Shown here one piece after another: positions 20,532 through 33,900 of a stretch of DNA of 64,000 nucleotides. The translations under genes were made by a program, and so were the position numbers. Numbering within the stretch: position 1 is the stretch's first letter; each line of letters opens with the position of its first letter. The notes under the pieces were generated by a model. That model ran no database searches, was not told the DNA's origin, and saw nothing but the letters and a program-made list of their open reading frames with translations. Source of the DNA: Aphelocoma coerulescens (taxonomy: Eukaryota > Chordata > Aves > Passeriformes > Corvidae); NCBI RefSeq assembly GCF_041296385.1, contig NC_091019.1, positions 7,711,264-7,775,263 of the forward strand, read 5' to 3'.

Positions 20532-23115
20532 AGCTCTGTCTTCCAAAAAACTTATCTTACATGCTTACTGTGGCAACAAGTTTAAGAAAATGTACAGAGG
20601 GAATCTGACTAAATGGTACCATTAAGTGAGCAAAGGTGTAATATCCTTGCAGTTATCTGATGACCTAGTATTTCTTATCTGTGGTTGTGCTGCTGCTCCT
20701 TCTGCACACCATCACTTGGAGGGTGCTCATGCTGGGCAGTGAGTTGGAAGAGGTTCCAGACCTACCAGCACAGCAGCAACAGGATGTTTTGGCTACACTC
20801 CTGATAGGAAGCAGAAGCAGGTAGTTTGGTTTTGGCAACTTGATTCTTGCAATCTAAGCACAAAATAGGTCTGAAGTTAGATTGACAGGGTGAACTATAG
20901 TCACTGTACCACGACAATATTATGAGGTCTTGTTACTTCTCTAAGCCTATAGTGTCACAAATCTAAAATGACAGATTTCTAGTTATTCCATCAAATTTGA
21001 CTCACTGCTCTAGCTAGATGATATGTAACTGCATTCAAGAGCGGGGGAAGACGAGGGAGAAGGCTTCTTCACAATGCTGTGTGAAAATTAGATCACGTTT
21101 TGAAGTAAAGAGCTATTGCATATGTGAAAATCAAGAGAAAGTGTGATTAAATTTTAGCCCAGTTTTATCAGAAAGGAAACAGGGCCAACCTTGTGTTTTC
21201 CTATGTTCATTCTTACACACAAGCACAGTGGAGTTGCAATTTGATAAAACTTTGCCCACAGGACCATTACCCACATTGAAGTTGCCCACATTGCCCACAT
21301 ATCATTGCCATTGATACCATTGCCCACAGGAAATTCTTGGTCAAAGTGGAAATAAAATGGATTAATACAAAGAAGAAAGGTCTGTTTGGACAGGAAACAG
21401 GTTACACTAAAACCGTAAGACAAATCATTAGTGATATTCTTCGCCTACATAATCTTGGGAATTTGAATGTTCAATAGTGATTGAGATTAGGAAAGGAGTG
21501 TATGCACATGAAATCCAAACAAAATATGTTATGAGCATTTATAGTGCTGAGGAACTAATTATGTCACGTCCTGTGAGTTTGTTACAAGACTAATAGCAAT
21601 TAGAATTAAGACAATCAACACTAATCTGCTGCTAAGGTGATGGAGCTGTGAAAAACACTAATCTGATTTTAGAAGATATCCAGAAAGGCATTTTTATGGG
21701 AAAGAAAGACGTAATAGTAATGATGCTCGAGGATGTGCAGGAACTGATTCAAAATACTGTGTAGAGTCTGCTTAAATTTTTTCTAGATAATTGTATGCAA
21801 ACTGAAAGTATTCATGTAAGCAAACTGAAGAAATATAAAATTAAAATAGTTTACTACTTATTTTGGGTTAATAAAAAGAAGGTTGTTCTGCAGACTAATT
21901 AAAAATTCACAAAGTCTAATTCTTCTTGCTTTTTTATGCCAAAGAAAACCAGTATCATAAGAGTAAATACACTGAAATTGTTCATCATACCATTTGGAAG
22001 ACTTCTAAATTTTCCAGTAGCAGAAAAATATTTCAGGTGAGATTGGCAGCAAAGTAGAAGCAACATAGAGAAGGAGCTAGCTGAATTAATGGGGGGGAAC
22101 ACCAAACTGAATAGGGGAACTTCTAGAGAGAATTAAATTTTAGTAAGATTCCACGATATCTTCAAAAGGCTGTGGAATGATCAGGATATGTTTGTTTGTA
22201 TCAGGTTTTATTATCCTTGGTCCTGGAGGAGTCAAGAAAGGTGTGTCCTTAGATCTGTGGTATGATACATGTTTCCTAAATTATTTCATCCTACTTTTCT
22301 TTGAAAACTGTGAATTGAATATCTGCCCATGACCACATGGAGGACTAGACTTGATGACTTGGGGGGTTTGTAGCATTCCTGTTTTCCAACATTAACCTGT
22401 CAAACTCCACTTTCTGTTCCCTCGCCTTCAGGACATACATACATGAAGATGTAGCTCTGAAACATTTTTCAACAGTATCAGTGAATCTCTTGGGAGGCAA
22501 TTTAGGTATCTAAGTTTCAAAAACTGAAGCTTTAGATCCTTAGGCATTGGCTTGGTTTTTGAAGCCTTTCTGTTACAAGTCTGTATTTGCCTCTGAGGTT
22601 CTTGTCATTGATTTGTTAGCTCGGTTAGTTAGCTCGGTTAGTTAATCATATATGGAATGCCTTCCTCAGTTTTCAATAGAGATGACGATTCATAGCAGTT
22701 AGGTTTGGTTTGATTCTTTCCTTCTCAAGATATTACGTTTTGTCTTCATGAAAGACTTTTCCTTTCTCATGCAAATGAATAATCTAAATTCAGCACACTG
22801 TACTCTTTTGGCTTTTATGACCTTCTCTTCCTCTATAAATCTTTATCTCTGTCATGAAAAATGTTCTGGGAAAAATATCTTGTCATTAACACTGAAGGTT
22901 GACACCCTTTGGAGGTGACTTTCTGTTTCTAGATATTTGTAGGGAGGAAAGTGTTAAAAATGGAAGATTGGCGAGTAGCTTTTATAATTCTTTTCACTGA
23001 AGACTGACCTTGTACCTGGGATAAGCTAACAGTATTCAGTCTGTGAAATTTCACATTGTTGAGAAGAAATATTTTTGTAGAAGATAACAGAATGCTGGAA
23101 AAGACTTAAAAAGCA
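20532..23115. other. AT-rich intergenic DNA without recognised genes
   Basis: No convincing coding frame. Small oddities: a cluster of TTGCCCACA words (21253-21326) and a doubled TTAGCTCGGTTAG (about 22616-22640). A stretch near 22340-22390 is faintly CR1-like. Confidence 0.5.
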
Positions 23116-23149
23116 TTCTTCACAGGCCTAGGCCTAGGCCTGTGAAGAA
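23116..23149. repeat. Perfect 34-bp palindrome
   Basis: TTCTTCACAGGCCTAGG... reads identically on both strands over 34 bp, with centre CCTAGGCCTAGG. It would form a cruciform or RNA hairpin with no loop beyond the turn. Role unknown. Confidence 0.85.
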
Positions 23150-23489
23150 AGGGCAGAAGGGAGATAAGAAGCTTGGAGATTGTAAGAAAAGAGCTTTGTG
23201 AAGAATGGGACCTCTGCCAGGCCCTTTTGATGTGTGAGCTGGGAACGGCCGGATGCTTTTTTCCCTTGCTGAGATAGAATAAGCTAAGCAGTGCATATTT
23301 CCCCATTTTGCCAGCGAAATAATGGAATAAATTTTTTCTTAAAACTTCAGGTGATAATCACGGCCAGCTTGGTGTTACCAGTGTGTATTCGTTTCACAGA
23401 AAATGTTTACCTTTTTCTCTCATTCTGTGGTAGTGGTAAATGACTCAGAGTCCTCATCAACATCAGTGATAAATGCTGTCCCTCATGGG

Positions 23490-25070
23490 TCTGTACTGCC
23501 TCTCCTCTGCTTTGCCTTGCCTTTCCCACCAGAACCTTGCATTTCCTTACTGACTTCTCCCTTGCCCTTCCTACCATTCCATTACTTTGCATTGGCTTGC
23601 ACACATATCACCCACCTTCACTTTCCTACCTCTTTTTTCTGGCCTTGCCTTGCCTTGCCTTGCCTGATGCTCCTATGACTTGCCTACTCCTCTCTGGTGC
23701 TTTCATGCCTTTTCTACCCAGTCCTGGAGATCATTACCATTCTTGACCGTACTTTCCCTTGCTCTAATGATCCTTGCCCTTCCGAACACTCCATTGTCTT
23801 GCAATTACTTTCTCACCCATCCCCCGCACTGACTTCCCTGCCTCTTTTTTCCTGGTCTTGCCTTGCCTCCTCCCATAAGTCTCACTTCCTTGCCTACCCC
23901 TCCCTTGCCTTTCCTCGCCTTTCCTATCCTACCCCAAATAATCTTGCCATTCCTGACCGTTTCTTCCTTGGTCTTCCTGAGCCCTCTGAGTCCTTCCATT
24001 GCCCATCCTACAACTCCATTCACTTGCTTTGCCTTGTTCTCTCATCCCCCAGCTTGACTTTCTTACCCTTGTTTTCCCTGGCATTGCCTTGCCTTGCCTG
24101 TTCCTCCTATGATTCACATTATCTTGCTTACTTGTCACTTGCCTTGTCTTGTAAACCCAGCCCTGTACTTCCTTTGCCCCTCCCTTGCCTTGCATTACCT
24201 TGCATTCCCTCCCCCTCACCTTCATCTCCTTCCTGCTTTCTTCCCTTCCCTTGCCTTGCCATTCGCACCCTGCCTTTAATTTCCTTTTCTTTCCATCCAG
24301 AGCCTTGCTTTACTTTACCAAGTCCTCTGTGTCCCTCTCTTGGCCTTCCTACAATGTCATTGCCTTGCATTGACTTTCTTACCCATCCTCCACCTTGCCT
24401 TCCCTACTCCTATTTTCTTGGCCTTACCTGGCCTTGTCTGTTCTTTCTATGACTGTCATTGACTTGCCTAGCTCTCCCCTGCCTTGTCTTGTCTTGCCAC
24501 CCTATTACTACATACCCTTACTATTCCCTTCTATCCATTCCCTTTCCCTACTGAGCCTTTCCTGCCCTACCATTGCCCGTCCCACATCTCCTTTGCCTTG
24601 CTCACTCATTCCCTATCCTTCACTTCCCATCCCATCCCTGTTTTCTTCACCTTGCTTTGCCTTGCCTTCTCCTCCACTTCTCCTTGCCTACCTCACACTT
24701 GCCTTTCCTTACAAAGCCAATCCTTGACTTGCCATGGCCTCTTACCACTCCCTTGCACTTCATTGCCTTGCATGCCCATCTCCTGCCTTGACTTGCCTAT
24801 GACTTTTGTCCCTGGCCTTGCTTAGCTTTGTCTGCACCTCCTTTGCCTTGCCTTGCCTTTCCCATCTGAACCTTGCAGTCCCTTACTGACACCTCCATGT
24901 CCTTCCCTTGCCCTTCCTACCACTCCATTGCTCTGCATTGCCCTTCTCACCCATCCCCCACCTTGATTTCCCTACCTCTTTTTTCTGGCTTTTCCTTGCC
25001 TTGCCTTCTTCTCCAGTGACTCTCATTGCCTTGCCTACCCTTACCTTGCCATGTCTTGCCTTAGCAAACT
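23490..25070. repeat. Degenerate CCTTG pentamer low-complexity block
   Basis: About 1.6 kb dominated by CCTTG/TTGCC words mixed with C/T-rich text and recurrent phrases such as CCTACCCTTCC and TTGCCTTGCC. All Ts and Cs are on the plus strand, so minus-strand frames stay open and look like Gly/Lys/Arg-rich proteins; these are composition artefacts. The same sequence class recurs at 29.2-29.8, 36.0-37.3 and in each superunit. Confidence 0.85.
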
Positions 25071-26239
25071 ATAACTTGCATCTGAAACACTGAAGAGAAG
25101 TGCTTTCCTTCCCAAAGAATGGAACTGACGTTCCCTTGCAGGAGCCTACCACCAACATTTAGATATGACTAGAAATAAAGGTCACACAAATAGATAGACC
25201 CTGCATGAAATATGGTAGGACAGAAAGTCCCAGTATCAAACTCCCTGGGCAGCCTATAACCTCCACCTGAAACACTGTGGTTACATGCTTTCCTTCCCAT
25301 GGAAAAGAACTTCCTCAAACTTTCAAAAGCCAGCATCAAAACACGGATAGGACCTTCAACAATGAACACATTCAAGAATTGCTCCCACACAAGAGAGGGC
25401 AAGACAGAAGTGATTCTTTGGTATTTACGTTCCATGGGCAGTTAAGACATGAGTCAGCCAGGTGTGATTGCAGTACCCAAAGCCAAATATATATATCCTG
25501 GGCTTCATCAGGTCTGACATTTGGAGCCGAGCTCAAAAATTTAATCCTTCCAGGGATTACTCCAGCACAAAAAGTGCCTGGACAAAAAGCTTTTATTGTC
25601 CTTTACATCCTCTGTGTGAGCAATCATTTGTAGGAACGAATACACGTTTCTACGTGTAGGGGCGAGCTCCGAGCAAGCTTCTTGTCCTGGCACAGAAGAC
25701 TGTGCAAGACACAGCAGACAACTTCTCTGTTTACGTTCAGAGTATGAGACTGTTAGAACTTGGTGATACATAGAGCTGAGAAGGAAAGCACACGGCAAGG
25801 GCATGTTTCCACAGATGCAGTGCGCTGGACAGCTTCTGTGCCAGCACAGCATTCTGTGCAAGAAATAGGTGGGCATTTCGCATCCTGGGAGAATGAAAGC
25901 ACGCCTGTTACGTAAGGTAAAGAATGAAGCCGCAGAGCATGGTGCTTGTGTGCACAGTGTACAGGCTGTAACAGGAGAGTGGCTGCCTCTCACTTGCCTG
26001 CCAAATTCAAGTTATCAGGCATAGGGGGGAAAGTCAAAGGCAGCTACTTGTGCTCTCACATATTCCTCTCCGAGCCCTGTGTGGAAACACTTCTGTTTAG
26101 CTTTAGCCTCTGACATCCAGAGAACAGCGCGCTGGATGCAGCTGGGAAGACAATAGAGATTGTGCTGGTGAGTTTGATGTGGTTCACATGGGGCAAGCGG
26201 AAGGGGCAGTCCAGCGCTGTCTTTCTCTTCTAGACCTAA

Positions 26240-26815
26240 GTCAAGATTATGAAGAGTTGAACTTCAGCTAAGAGTTAGATGCAATTTGTACTGATTGAAC
26301 CAGCCAAGAAGTATAGTGCTATTCACTATTATGTACCTGTCTGAAACTTTGCTTATAGTAAATGAACTGTCATAAGGACAAAAGAAGCTGATAGAATTAC
26401 AGCTAGCACTTAGACTGCATGATCAAATACAGACAGGAGGTATGGACCGTCTCCAGAAGGCTTGCTGAGGCTTGCCCACAATAGAAGGTAGAAAGTTCAT
26501 GTGATGAAGAGATTCCTGACTTCGTCTTTCAAGACCACTCACTGAACCAAATCAAGACCATCGACCCAAATCAAGAAAAGAATTGCACACGCGCAAAGGA
26601 CTAGTAACCTCATTTTAATAGGAAGCAGGAATGGGAGGTGCTAGAGAGTTGCATATGATTAATACGTAACACTTAGTAAAATAAATAGAGGGCAAATAAC
26701 CATGTAAGCTGCTGGCACGTCTCTAGGAGGCGACTCTCGTGCCACCCACCAGCATAATAAGCATACTACTTTCTAACTTTAATTAGTTAGAGAGGTTTGT
26801 CCATGAATACTGGGT
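26240..26815 (+). mobile_element. LTR-like insertion within the monomers
   Basis: Monomer phrases vanish between about 26240 and 26815. The end of this piece (AATAAGCATACTACTTTCTAAC, then TTTAATTAGTTAGAGAGG) resembles the R-U5 end of passerine class II LTRs, and AATAAA occurs upstream. Boundaries and duplication are not resolved. Confidence 0.35.
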
Positions 26816-29355
26816 TTTTTTAACACTTCAGACCCTTCCTTTTGGGACCAACTACTGGATATTTGAAAGAGATGTGCGAGAGGGGAGAAACATGACGGCA
26901 TGTGTATGTGAAAAGGAAGGTGGATAGCCCCAGTACACTGTGCTCAGTTGAACAGCTTCTAGGAGAAGGATGTCCTTTAGGAATGCCTTCTCTCCTGCCA
27001 CCTAAGTTCTTTGTGATATGTAGCTGGTTGGACTCTGTGACACTGAAGGTGAATGAAGAGGATTGTGCCGTGGGTATCAGTTTTCACAGGTAAGAGGGAA
27101 GATCAGGGAATACTTTCTGTCCTGGCACAAGTATTATTTCACTCTACAGCTGGAAACTCTTTGGTTTCGCTGTGAACCCTTCAACATGGAGAGAATGTGA
27201 TAGTTGAGAAGGAAAGCGTGAATCACAAGTGTCTTCAGTCTACTAGTTTAGAGACTGCAAGGGGAAGACGAAGGCCAGCACTCTTTTTGTTCCATTCCTT
27301 TTTGCTTGGGAACAGTTGCTGGGTGTTTTGAAAGGAGTTTGCGATCTGCGAGAGCGAGACAGTAGGATGGTAGATCGAGATTAAGGGAAATACAGTATCT
27401 GCATTGATGGAGATTGATGCAGTTCCATGACTAAGAGTTACATGCTGAGCAGCTGTTCCCACTGAAAATGTGCTAAAAGAAAGAAGGTAAGCTGGAATTT
27501 ACTTTCTTTTGCAGCCTATAAACTGCAGACCCAACAATGAGACTATTCATCTTCCTTCCCAGCTATATACAGGGTCACATTCATTCAGTCTCGAAGAGCC
27601 AGGATCCATAACGGAGCTCTGTGGCGTATCAGCATGCTAAGTACATTCCCCAGACAGTGATAAGGCCAGAAACATTTATTTGAAAAGCATACTATTTTTA
27701 TAATATTTTTAGCATCAGATTAAAATAACATGCCTCTAGACAGCCAATAGAATAAATTTTTCGAGCATCAGACCATTTCGTTCAGAACAAGCATTTGTTG
27801 TATCTTACTGCAAACTACTGCGGTTCTATCTGTTACATTTTTAAAACTTTGTTACATCTTCTCCCTGGTTCAGCAGAACGAGCTTCTTTCATTTAACTAA
27901 GCGGTCTTTGTTCTTCTTTTACGAAGCCTCCTTTGTTCTCTCACCCCACATTGCTCTCACACTAACTGCTCCCACACTAACAGTGCCAGGACAGAAAATT
28001 GCTTGGCTTTTACCCAAGCACTGTCTGCCTTCATAAAACCAACCACACAGTGGAAATGTGGACTGATGCCCAGCTCTAAATCCCCCAAGGTGCAGATCCA
28101 TGATGAGAACGCCATTCTCCAAATGCTGCTCTACAATCAACTGCATCAGGACAAGAAGAGTTTGCTCATCTTCCCCTTCCAGGTACATGGTCTCGCATCA
28201 CGCTCAAACAGCAACACAAACTCCTATGTGCTAATACATTTCTTCACTCTCACGGACTTTGGCTACAAACTTTGAAAACATCGGGCAAAAACACAGCTCA
28301 CAAAAGTGGCTGTTGAGACAGCTGTTGCTGCCTACAATTTCAACTGCACCTGTCGAACTACCAGCACACACCCTGGTATCTGCACTTCCCTTCTCAGCTC
28401 TAGGTACCGTCATAGTCATTCTGTCTCACAGAGTCAGGATCCAAAACAACGGCACCAGGAACTGTTCAGACACTAAGGGTACCAGGACAAACAGTTCTAC
28501 AGCTCAGCTTCTGAATTCCCACTGTACCAGTTCAACAGCTCCAACCAACAGAGCTGCCTACTCTAGGAAGAGACAGTAAATTCAGCAAGAACACCCAACT
28601 GCAAATCAAAAACTGGTTTCTTTGCCAAAGAGAGGAACTATAAGCCCACCTCAAAAGAAAGGGGATGCTCTCCTTCAAAACAGAAACCATCTGATTCCAT
28701 GCCAAGGTACCAGAACACGGTTACTGGGCACTATAGCAGCTACACAACAGTTCTGAGCATAGCTGCTTACCTTGTCCAAAAGAAGTACACTGCCAGGATT
28801 TCAGCAGACCACCTCTGAGAAGTGGAAACAAAATGCCAAAATGAATCTTTCAGGACACCACCTCCAAAAGATCGATACCAGCTCCATAATTGCACAAATT
28901 GAAGAAGTGTTTCCATAACAAATGTGCCAGGATGGAAAGTTGCTGCCGCCCTTTACATCCAGCTCCTTATCTGCACCTGAAACACTGGGGCTATGTGCTT
29001 TCCTTCCCATTGAAAAGCATTGCCACCTTCATTCAGGAACTTACCAAGCGAAAAGCTGGATAGCACCAACATATACAATATGTCCACCAATTGCTCCTAC
29101 ACGAAGGTGCCTGGCCAGAAATGTCTGGCTGGGGTTTACTTTCCTGTGGTACCTGAATATCTGCTCCACCAACACTGGGACTACGTCCTTTGCTTCTCAA
29201 GGCAAGGCATTCTGAATCACTTGGCCTTGCTTTGCCTTCAGTTCCATTGCCTAGTCTTTCCTAGTCTATCCTTGCTTTGCCTTCCCTTGCCTAGGTCTCC
29301 CTTGTCTCCCTCTGCCTCTGTCTTCTTTGCTTTGCTTTGCCTTGAATCTGACTCC

Positions 29356-29421
29356 TGCCTTGCCTTGCCTTGCCTTGCCTTGCCTTGCCTTGCCTTGCCT
29401 TGCCTTGCCTTGCCTTGCCTT
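29356..29421. repeat. Perfect (TTGCC)n microsatellite, about 13 copies
   Basis: About 66 bp of uninterrupted TTGCC pentamer. After it the strand bias inverts and GGCAA words dominate to about 29790. Confidence 0.92.
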
Positions 29422-30414
29422 GTCTGCAGGCAAAGGCAAATGCAACCGAAGTGTAGGTGGTTCTAGGCAAATAAAGGGAGAGGCAGGGAAATAAAGACCA
29501 GTGAGGGGAGAGCCAATGGAATGTTAGGCACAAGAAGTCCCAGAAGTTGTAGGCAAGGCAGGACATAGGAAGGAAAGTCCAGTGATGAGTAGGCCAGGCA
29601 GGAACACGGAGGGCTAAGTAAACCAGGCCAGGCAAGAAAAGGGCAGACAAGTCAAGGCACAGAATGGGTGTAAACAGAAATTCAAGAAGGCAAGAGACAG
29701 ATAGGTTCTGCAAGGCAAGGACCAACAGAAACAGTATGGCAAGGCAAGCAAGAGGGAGGAAGACATGGCACGGCAAGAGCTGGAAAGGAGTTTGTGTTGC
29801 CGTTTGAGTGTGGTGTAAATACGAGTTTGTACTTGGAAGGGGAAGATGAACAAACTCTTTTTGTCCTGAGACGATTGGAGAGCAGTGATGTTTTCAGCTT
29901 GGATCGGCCCTTGTAGTTGTTTAGAGCTAGGTGAGGCACATGGCCTTCTTTTGCAATTCGACAGCGCCATCGTGTGGCTATTTTTATGAGCACTCTTGGT
30001 GGCCAGGGAAAAGCCAAGCGCTTTTTTTGTCCTGGCACCCACGGTATGGGAGCAGTTGGTGTAAGAGCCACGCTATGGATCCCGGTTCTTGGAGACTGAA
30101 AGAATGTGATCCTGCATAGTGCTGGGAAGGAAGATGAATCATTTCATTGTTGGTTTTACAGCTCATCGGCTGCAAAAGAAATGGGAATTCTAGCACTGTC
30201 CCTTTCTTCTAGAATTTTTTCTGTGGGAAGAGCTGCTGAATGTTTCTAGTTTTGTAACTGGACTCTGTGAGACTGAAAGTGCTCAAGGATGCTGAGAGCA
30301 CAGAGGTGTGAGTACTGCACCTTATAAGCTGCAAGTGGAAAGTGAAAGCTAGCGCTTATTTTTTGTTCTAGGTGTTTTGATATGGGAGCTCAACGTGGTA
30401 AACTTCTAAGCTGG

Positions 30415-30977
30415 TGTACTAGTTTGAAAACAAACCAGTGGGAGGCACCAAGTCAGGATAACAATTTAATGGGGAAATTAAAGAAAAGGAAAAACTAAAA
30501 GAAAACACTGGTTCAAACTGACAGAGCCAAGATACAACGTGACACCCTGTTAGTCAGGGTGGTGGTAGCAGTCTGGTAAAATGGTGGCTGCAGTCTTCCT
30601 GAAGCGGTGATCCTGTAGAAAAAGGGTCTGCACTTCCTCAGAAAGTCCAGTGGTGGCTGTGTAGCTCCTGTCCTCTGGAAATCCAGTGGAGGGGTTCCCT
30701 CTGGTGTTCAGCATCTCAGATTATATCCACAATGGGATGCTTGGTTCCTCCCTCTGGGTGGAGCATCTCACAATGGGGTAATGAGTCAGGAGGCCAAGTG
30801 TTGATTAGGCTCATTAACAGAAGATAGTCCAGAGGGAGTTATCTCTGAGTCATGCGGCAGGACAATGATGGGCCATTAACAGAAAGATAGTCTGGGGGGA
30901 GGAGGCGAGGAAACACTGCCCCACCTGATTTCCACAGCTCATGAGGATGGTAATAGAATACACTGCAACCCAGGACA
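30415..30977 (-). mobile_element. Solo LTR, ERVL type, with perfect 5-bp TSD
   Basis: 563 bp. On the plus strand it starts TGTACTAGTTTGAAAAC and ends AACCCAGGACA; flanks are GCTGG at 30410-30414 and 30978-30982. On the minus strand the start is TGTCCTGGG and an ATTAAA lies near the end, so minus orientation is preferred. A 5-bp duplication fits class I/III integration. It sits inside the monomer region. Confidence 0.9.
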
Positions 30978-33900
30978 GCTGGGCTCTGCAAGGGCAAAGG
31001 AAAGTGACTGGACATGTAGCTGAGCAGGAGGGTGCATAATAAGCTCACAGAACACCAGTTAATGTGGGGACAGTAACAGCTTGGCTGAGTGGGCTCCTTT
31101 TGTGAACAATATTTTCACTTGATACAGTTAAGTTCCGTTTCAGGAGCACTGCATGACTGAAAGAAAAATGTGATCATACGTTTAGCCTGAAAGGAAAGCT
31201 CATACCCCCGGTTCGCATGGTGTTGCTAAATTTCAAAATGGATGTGAAACAAAGCCTATCGTTTCCAGATGAAAATTATGGAGCTGGAATCAGGGAGAGA
31301 GCAAAAACCTAACGGTGCATGCAGCTGAAATAAAGAAGCATAATACAAATGTGTGTTGTGCAGTTCAAAGCTGCATAAGAAAAATGATAGCCAGCACTGG
31401 CTCTTTTGTTCTAGGATGTTTTGTTTCAGGCGGCAGATCCAGAAGGTCTCAGCAAGACTCAACACACCGCTCACAAGAAACTTCCCCTTTCCATCCGAGA
31501 GCCTTAATTAGCACCACAATTCAAGCACCAGAGGGATTCCCGCGCCAGGAAAGTAACAGTTGCCGGATAGCCCCTTCTCCCCACAGCTTTTCAACTACAC
31601 ACCTCAGCATCTGTCTACACTCATTCCTTCTCAGATCTCAGTACGTCTCTTTCAACGCCCAAGGATGGAATTATTAAACTAGCTAAAAGCTCATTCACAA
31701 TCAGCGTCAGCTGAGAATGCTCTTACTGGCTCACCATGTAGCTCACAGCCTTTGAACTCCATCACACACTTGGACCCTGCAATACTGAAGGTGTATGAAA
31801 GTGCGTATGTCCATGCAGCTGTATCGCCACAGAGAAGCAAGTATCAAAACAAAAGGCATTCCTAAACTAGCCCCTTCTATTAGCAGCCATTAAACTGCAT
31901 ACAACACGCTGCAGCTCTGTACCTTCATTCTCACATTTACATGCAGTCACAGTTCTCACTCTCACAGCTCCCTTGAAAGCGTACAGAAGCTGCTCCCTTA
32001 AAAAAACTTCCAGAAGAAAAAACAAATGTTGGTCTACACCTTCCCTTAGTTGCGTGTCAGCCGCACAAACACAATACTTCACTATGTACTTTCCCTCTGA
32101 GAACCTTCTGCCGTAATATGTTTTGAATCTGGGAACCTAAGGCTAAACAGAAATGTTCCCATAGAGGGCTCAGAGGACAATACATATGGGCACAGGCAGC
32201 CATCGCGGACATTACTCGTTACGTAAGGTAACATGAATTTGGCAGGCAGGAGAGAGGCAGCCACCCTCATCCTGCAAGCCAGGCGATGCACATGCAAGCC
32301 CGGTGCTTTGCGGCTTCATTCTTGCCTTTTCTAACCCATCGTATCTTTGCTGTCCCAGTGGCAAACAGTTGCCTGCTTCCCACACAGAACACAGTGCCGA
32401 CAGCGAAACACTCCAGAGCACTGCTTCCACTGAAACACGCCTGGGCCATGCCCCTTTCTTTCTAAGCGCTATGGTACCACCACATTCTGCCTCTCTTGTC
32501 ATCTGAATCTAAAGGGAAAGCTTTTTGGCTGCGTCTCGCACAGAGAACAGAGCCAGGACAACCGCCCTGCCTGCAGTTTGCCCCCAGATTCTTGTGGCAA
32601 TTCGTCTTTGCACCACCTTCTGGGGACAGACCTCATTCCTTTCCGAAGCTGCGAAACGCCATCCAGCTAGTGGTGCTGTCTGCCTGTTCCTTCTCAGCGC
32701 CAAGTACCACAGCTCACACTGCAGTCTTGCAAGGAGCAAAAGATCCCCGTGGACGTCTCACACAGAGCAAGATGCCAGGACAAAAGCACGTTCTTCCCCA
32801 CCCCTTCGTGTGGCCCAGATTGAGGTGCTGCCCTAAAGGTCTTGCACTTTGAAAGACTCCTCCAGCAAGCGCTTCTCCCGGGGCAAAGTTGGCAGAGCAA
32901 GAGCTACACGGACAGCGTGGACGCTGCGAAACCAAAAGGCTATCCTTGGGCCTTGAGTCAAGGAGAAACCGTGCACAGCACACGGTAGCTCTGCATGTGG
33001 TATGAACGCTGAAAAGCTGCAGAGTTGAATGCTGTCGCTGGGCTTCTCTTCCGTGCACACAACGTGGGCGAAGAAGGAAGCCACAGAGCACCGGGCTTGT
33101 GGGTGCGGCGCACTGACTTGCAGAAGTCCAGTAGACGCGCCTTCACAATCTGAGTCAGCCACGAATGTTCTTGCTGCCGCGAAAAGTAACACGCAGCTGC
33201 TCGGGGTCCATCCCACAGCGTGGAGATAAGCACTTTCTTCATCCCTCAGTGCTGCAGGGTCCATGCAGCTAGAGCTCAGCCATGAGCACAGTGCCAAACA
33301 TGCTGGATTACTCCCAGAGTTTCTGTGTTGCCCCTGTGAGGAACAAGAGCTCCACTTTCCTGCACAGAGCCTTTCTGTGTGTTACAATGTTACCTTGGAT
33401 TAATCAAGTGGTCTTTGCACAATGGTGATTGAGGTTGGATTATTAAGCTTCTCGTGTTTGATCTCTTTCCCGTTTCAGTAATTAGCAAATTTTTCAATTA
33501 CTCCAATGAGAATAAGAGTAAGCTGCTACTTTGTTTCACTTGTTTGCATAATAAAATGATGGTTCTTGCAAATATTTTTCATGGTAATTTCAGGTCCTGA
33601 AACACCAGCTGTTCTCAGGGCAATTCTGAAATTGACTTTAGCTTTTTTCCCTGTTTCTTAGAGGGTGAAGTGAGGCACTTCAAGTTTTCAAGGCAAGGCA
33701 TTTCACTTTATCCTCAAAAGAGGTTGCTCAATGCAAAGGTGTAAAAACTAGGGTGAAGAGGGGAAGATCCCAGTCCCGTTTTATGTAATAGATTGAGCCA
33801 GATGATCAATAATCATTTGTTTAATTAGGTACTGGCGTAGTCTTTTACTCTTGCAGATCCCAAAAAGCCTAAAACTTTCAGCAGCTGCTCCCTTGCAACA

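Larger units (their letters stand above)
25071..30409. repeat. Old divergent satellite monomers, both orientations
   Basis: Recurring phrases mark monomers related to the 1.46-kb array. In plus copies: TGTCCTGGCAC, GAGACTGAAAGAATGTGAT, GCTGAGAAGGAAAG; in minus copies: GTGCCAGGACA, CTTTCCTTCTCAGC. Orientation changes near 25640, 27530 and 29790. The part 27.9-29.9 kb is a diverged direct copy of 49.8-50.9 kb, including the CCTTG block. An LTR-like insertion (26240-26815) interrupts it. No gene is supported. Confidence 0.75.

Noticed and set aside
22330..22395. Possible CR1 3' end
   Set aside because: Only a short vague resemblance around GACTAGACTTGATGAC; not enough to call.
23697..24452. 251-codon Leu/Pro/Ser-rich frame
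   Set aside because: Translation of the CCTTG low-complexity block; composition explains it.
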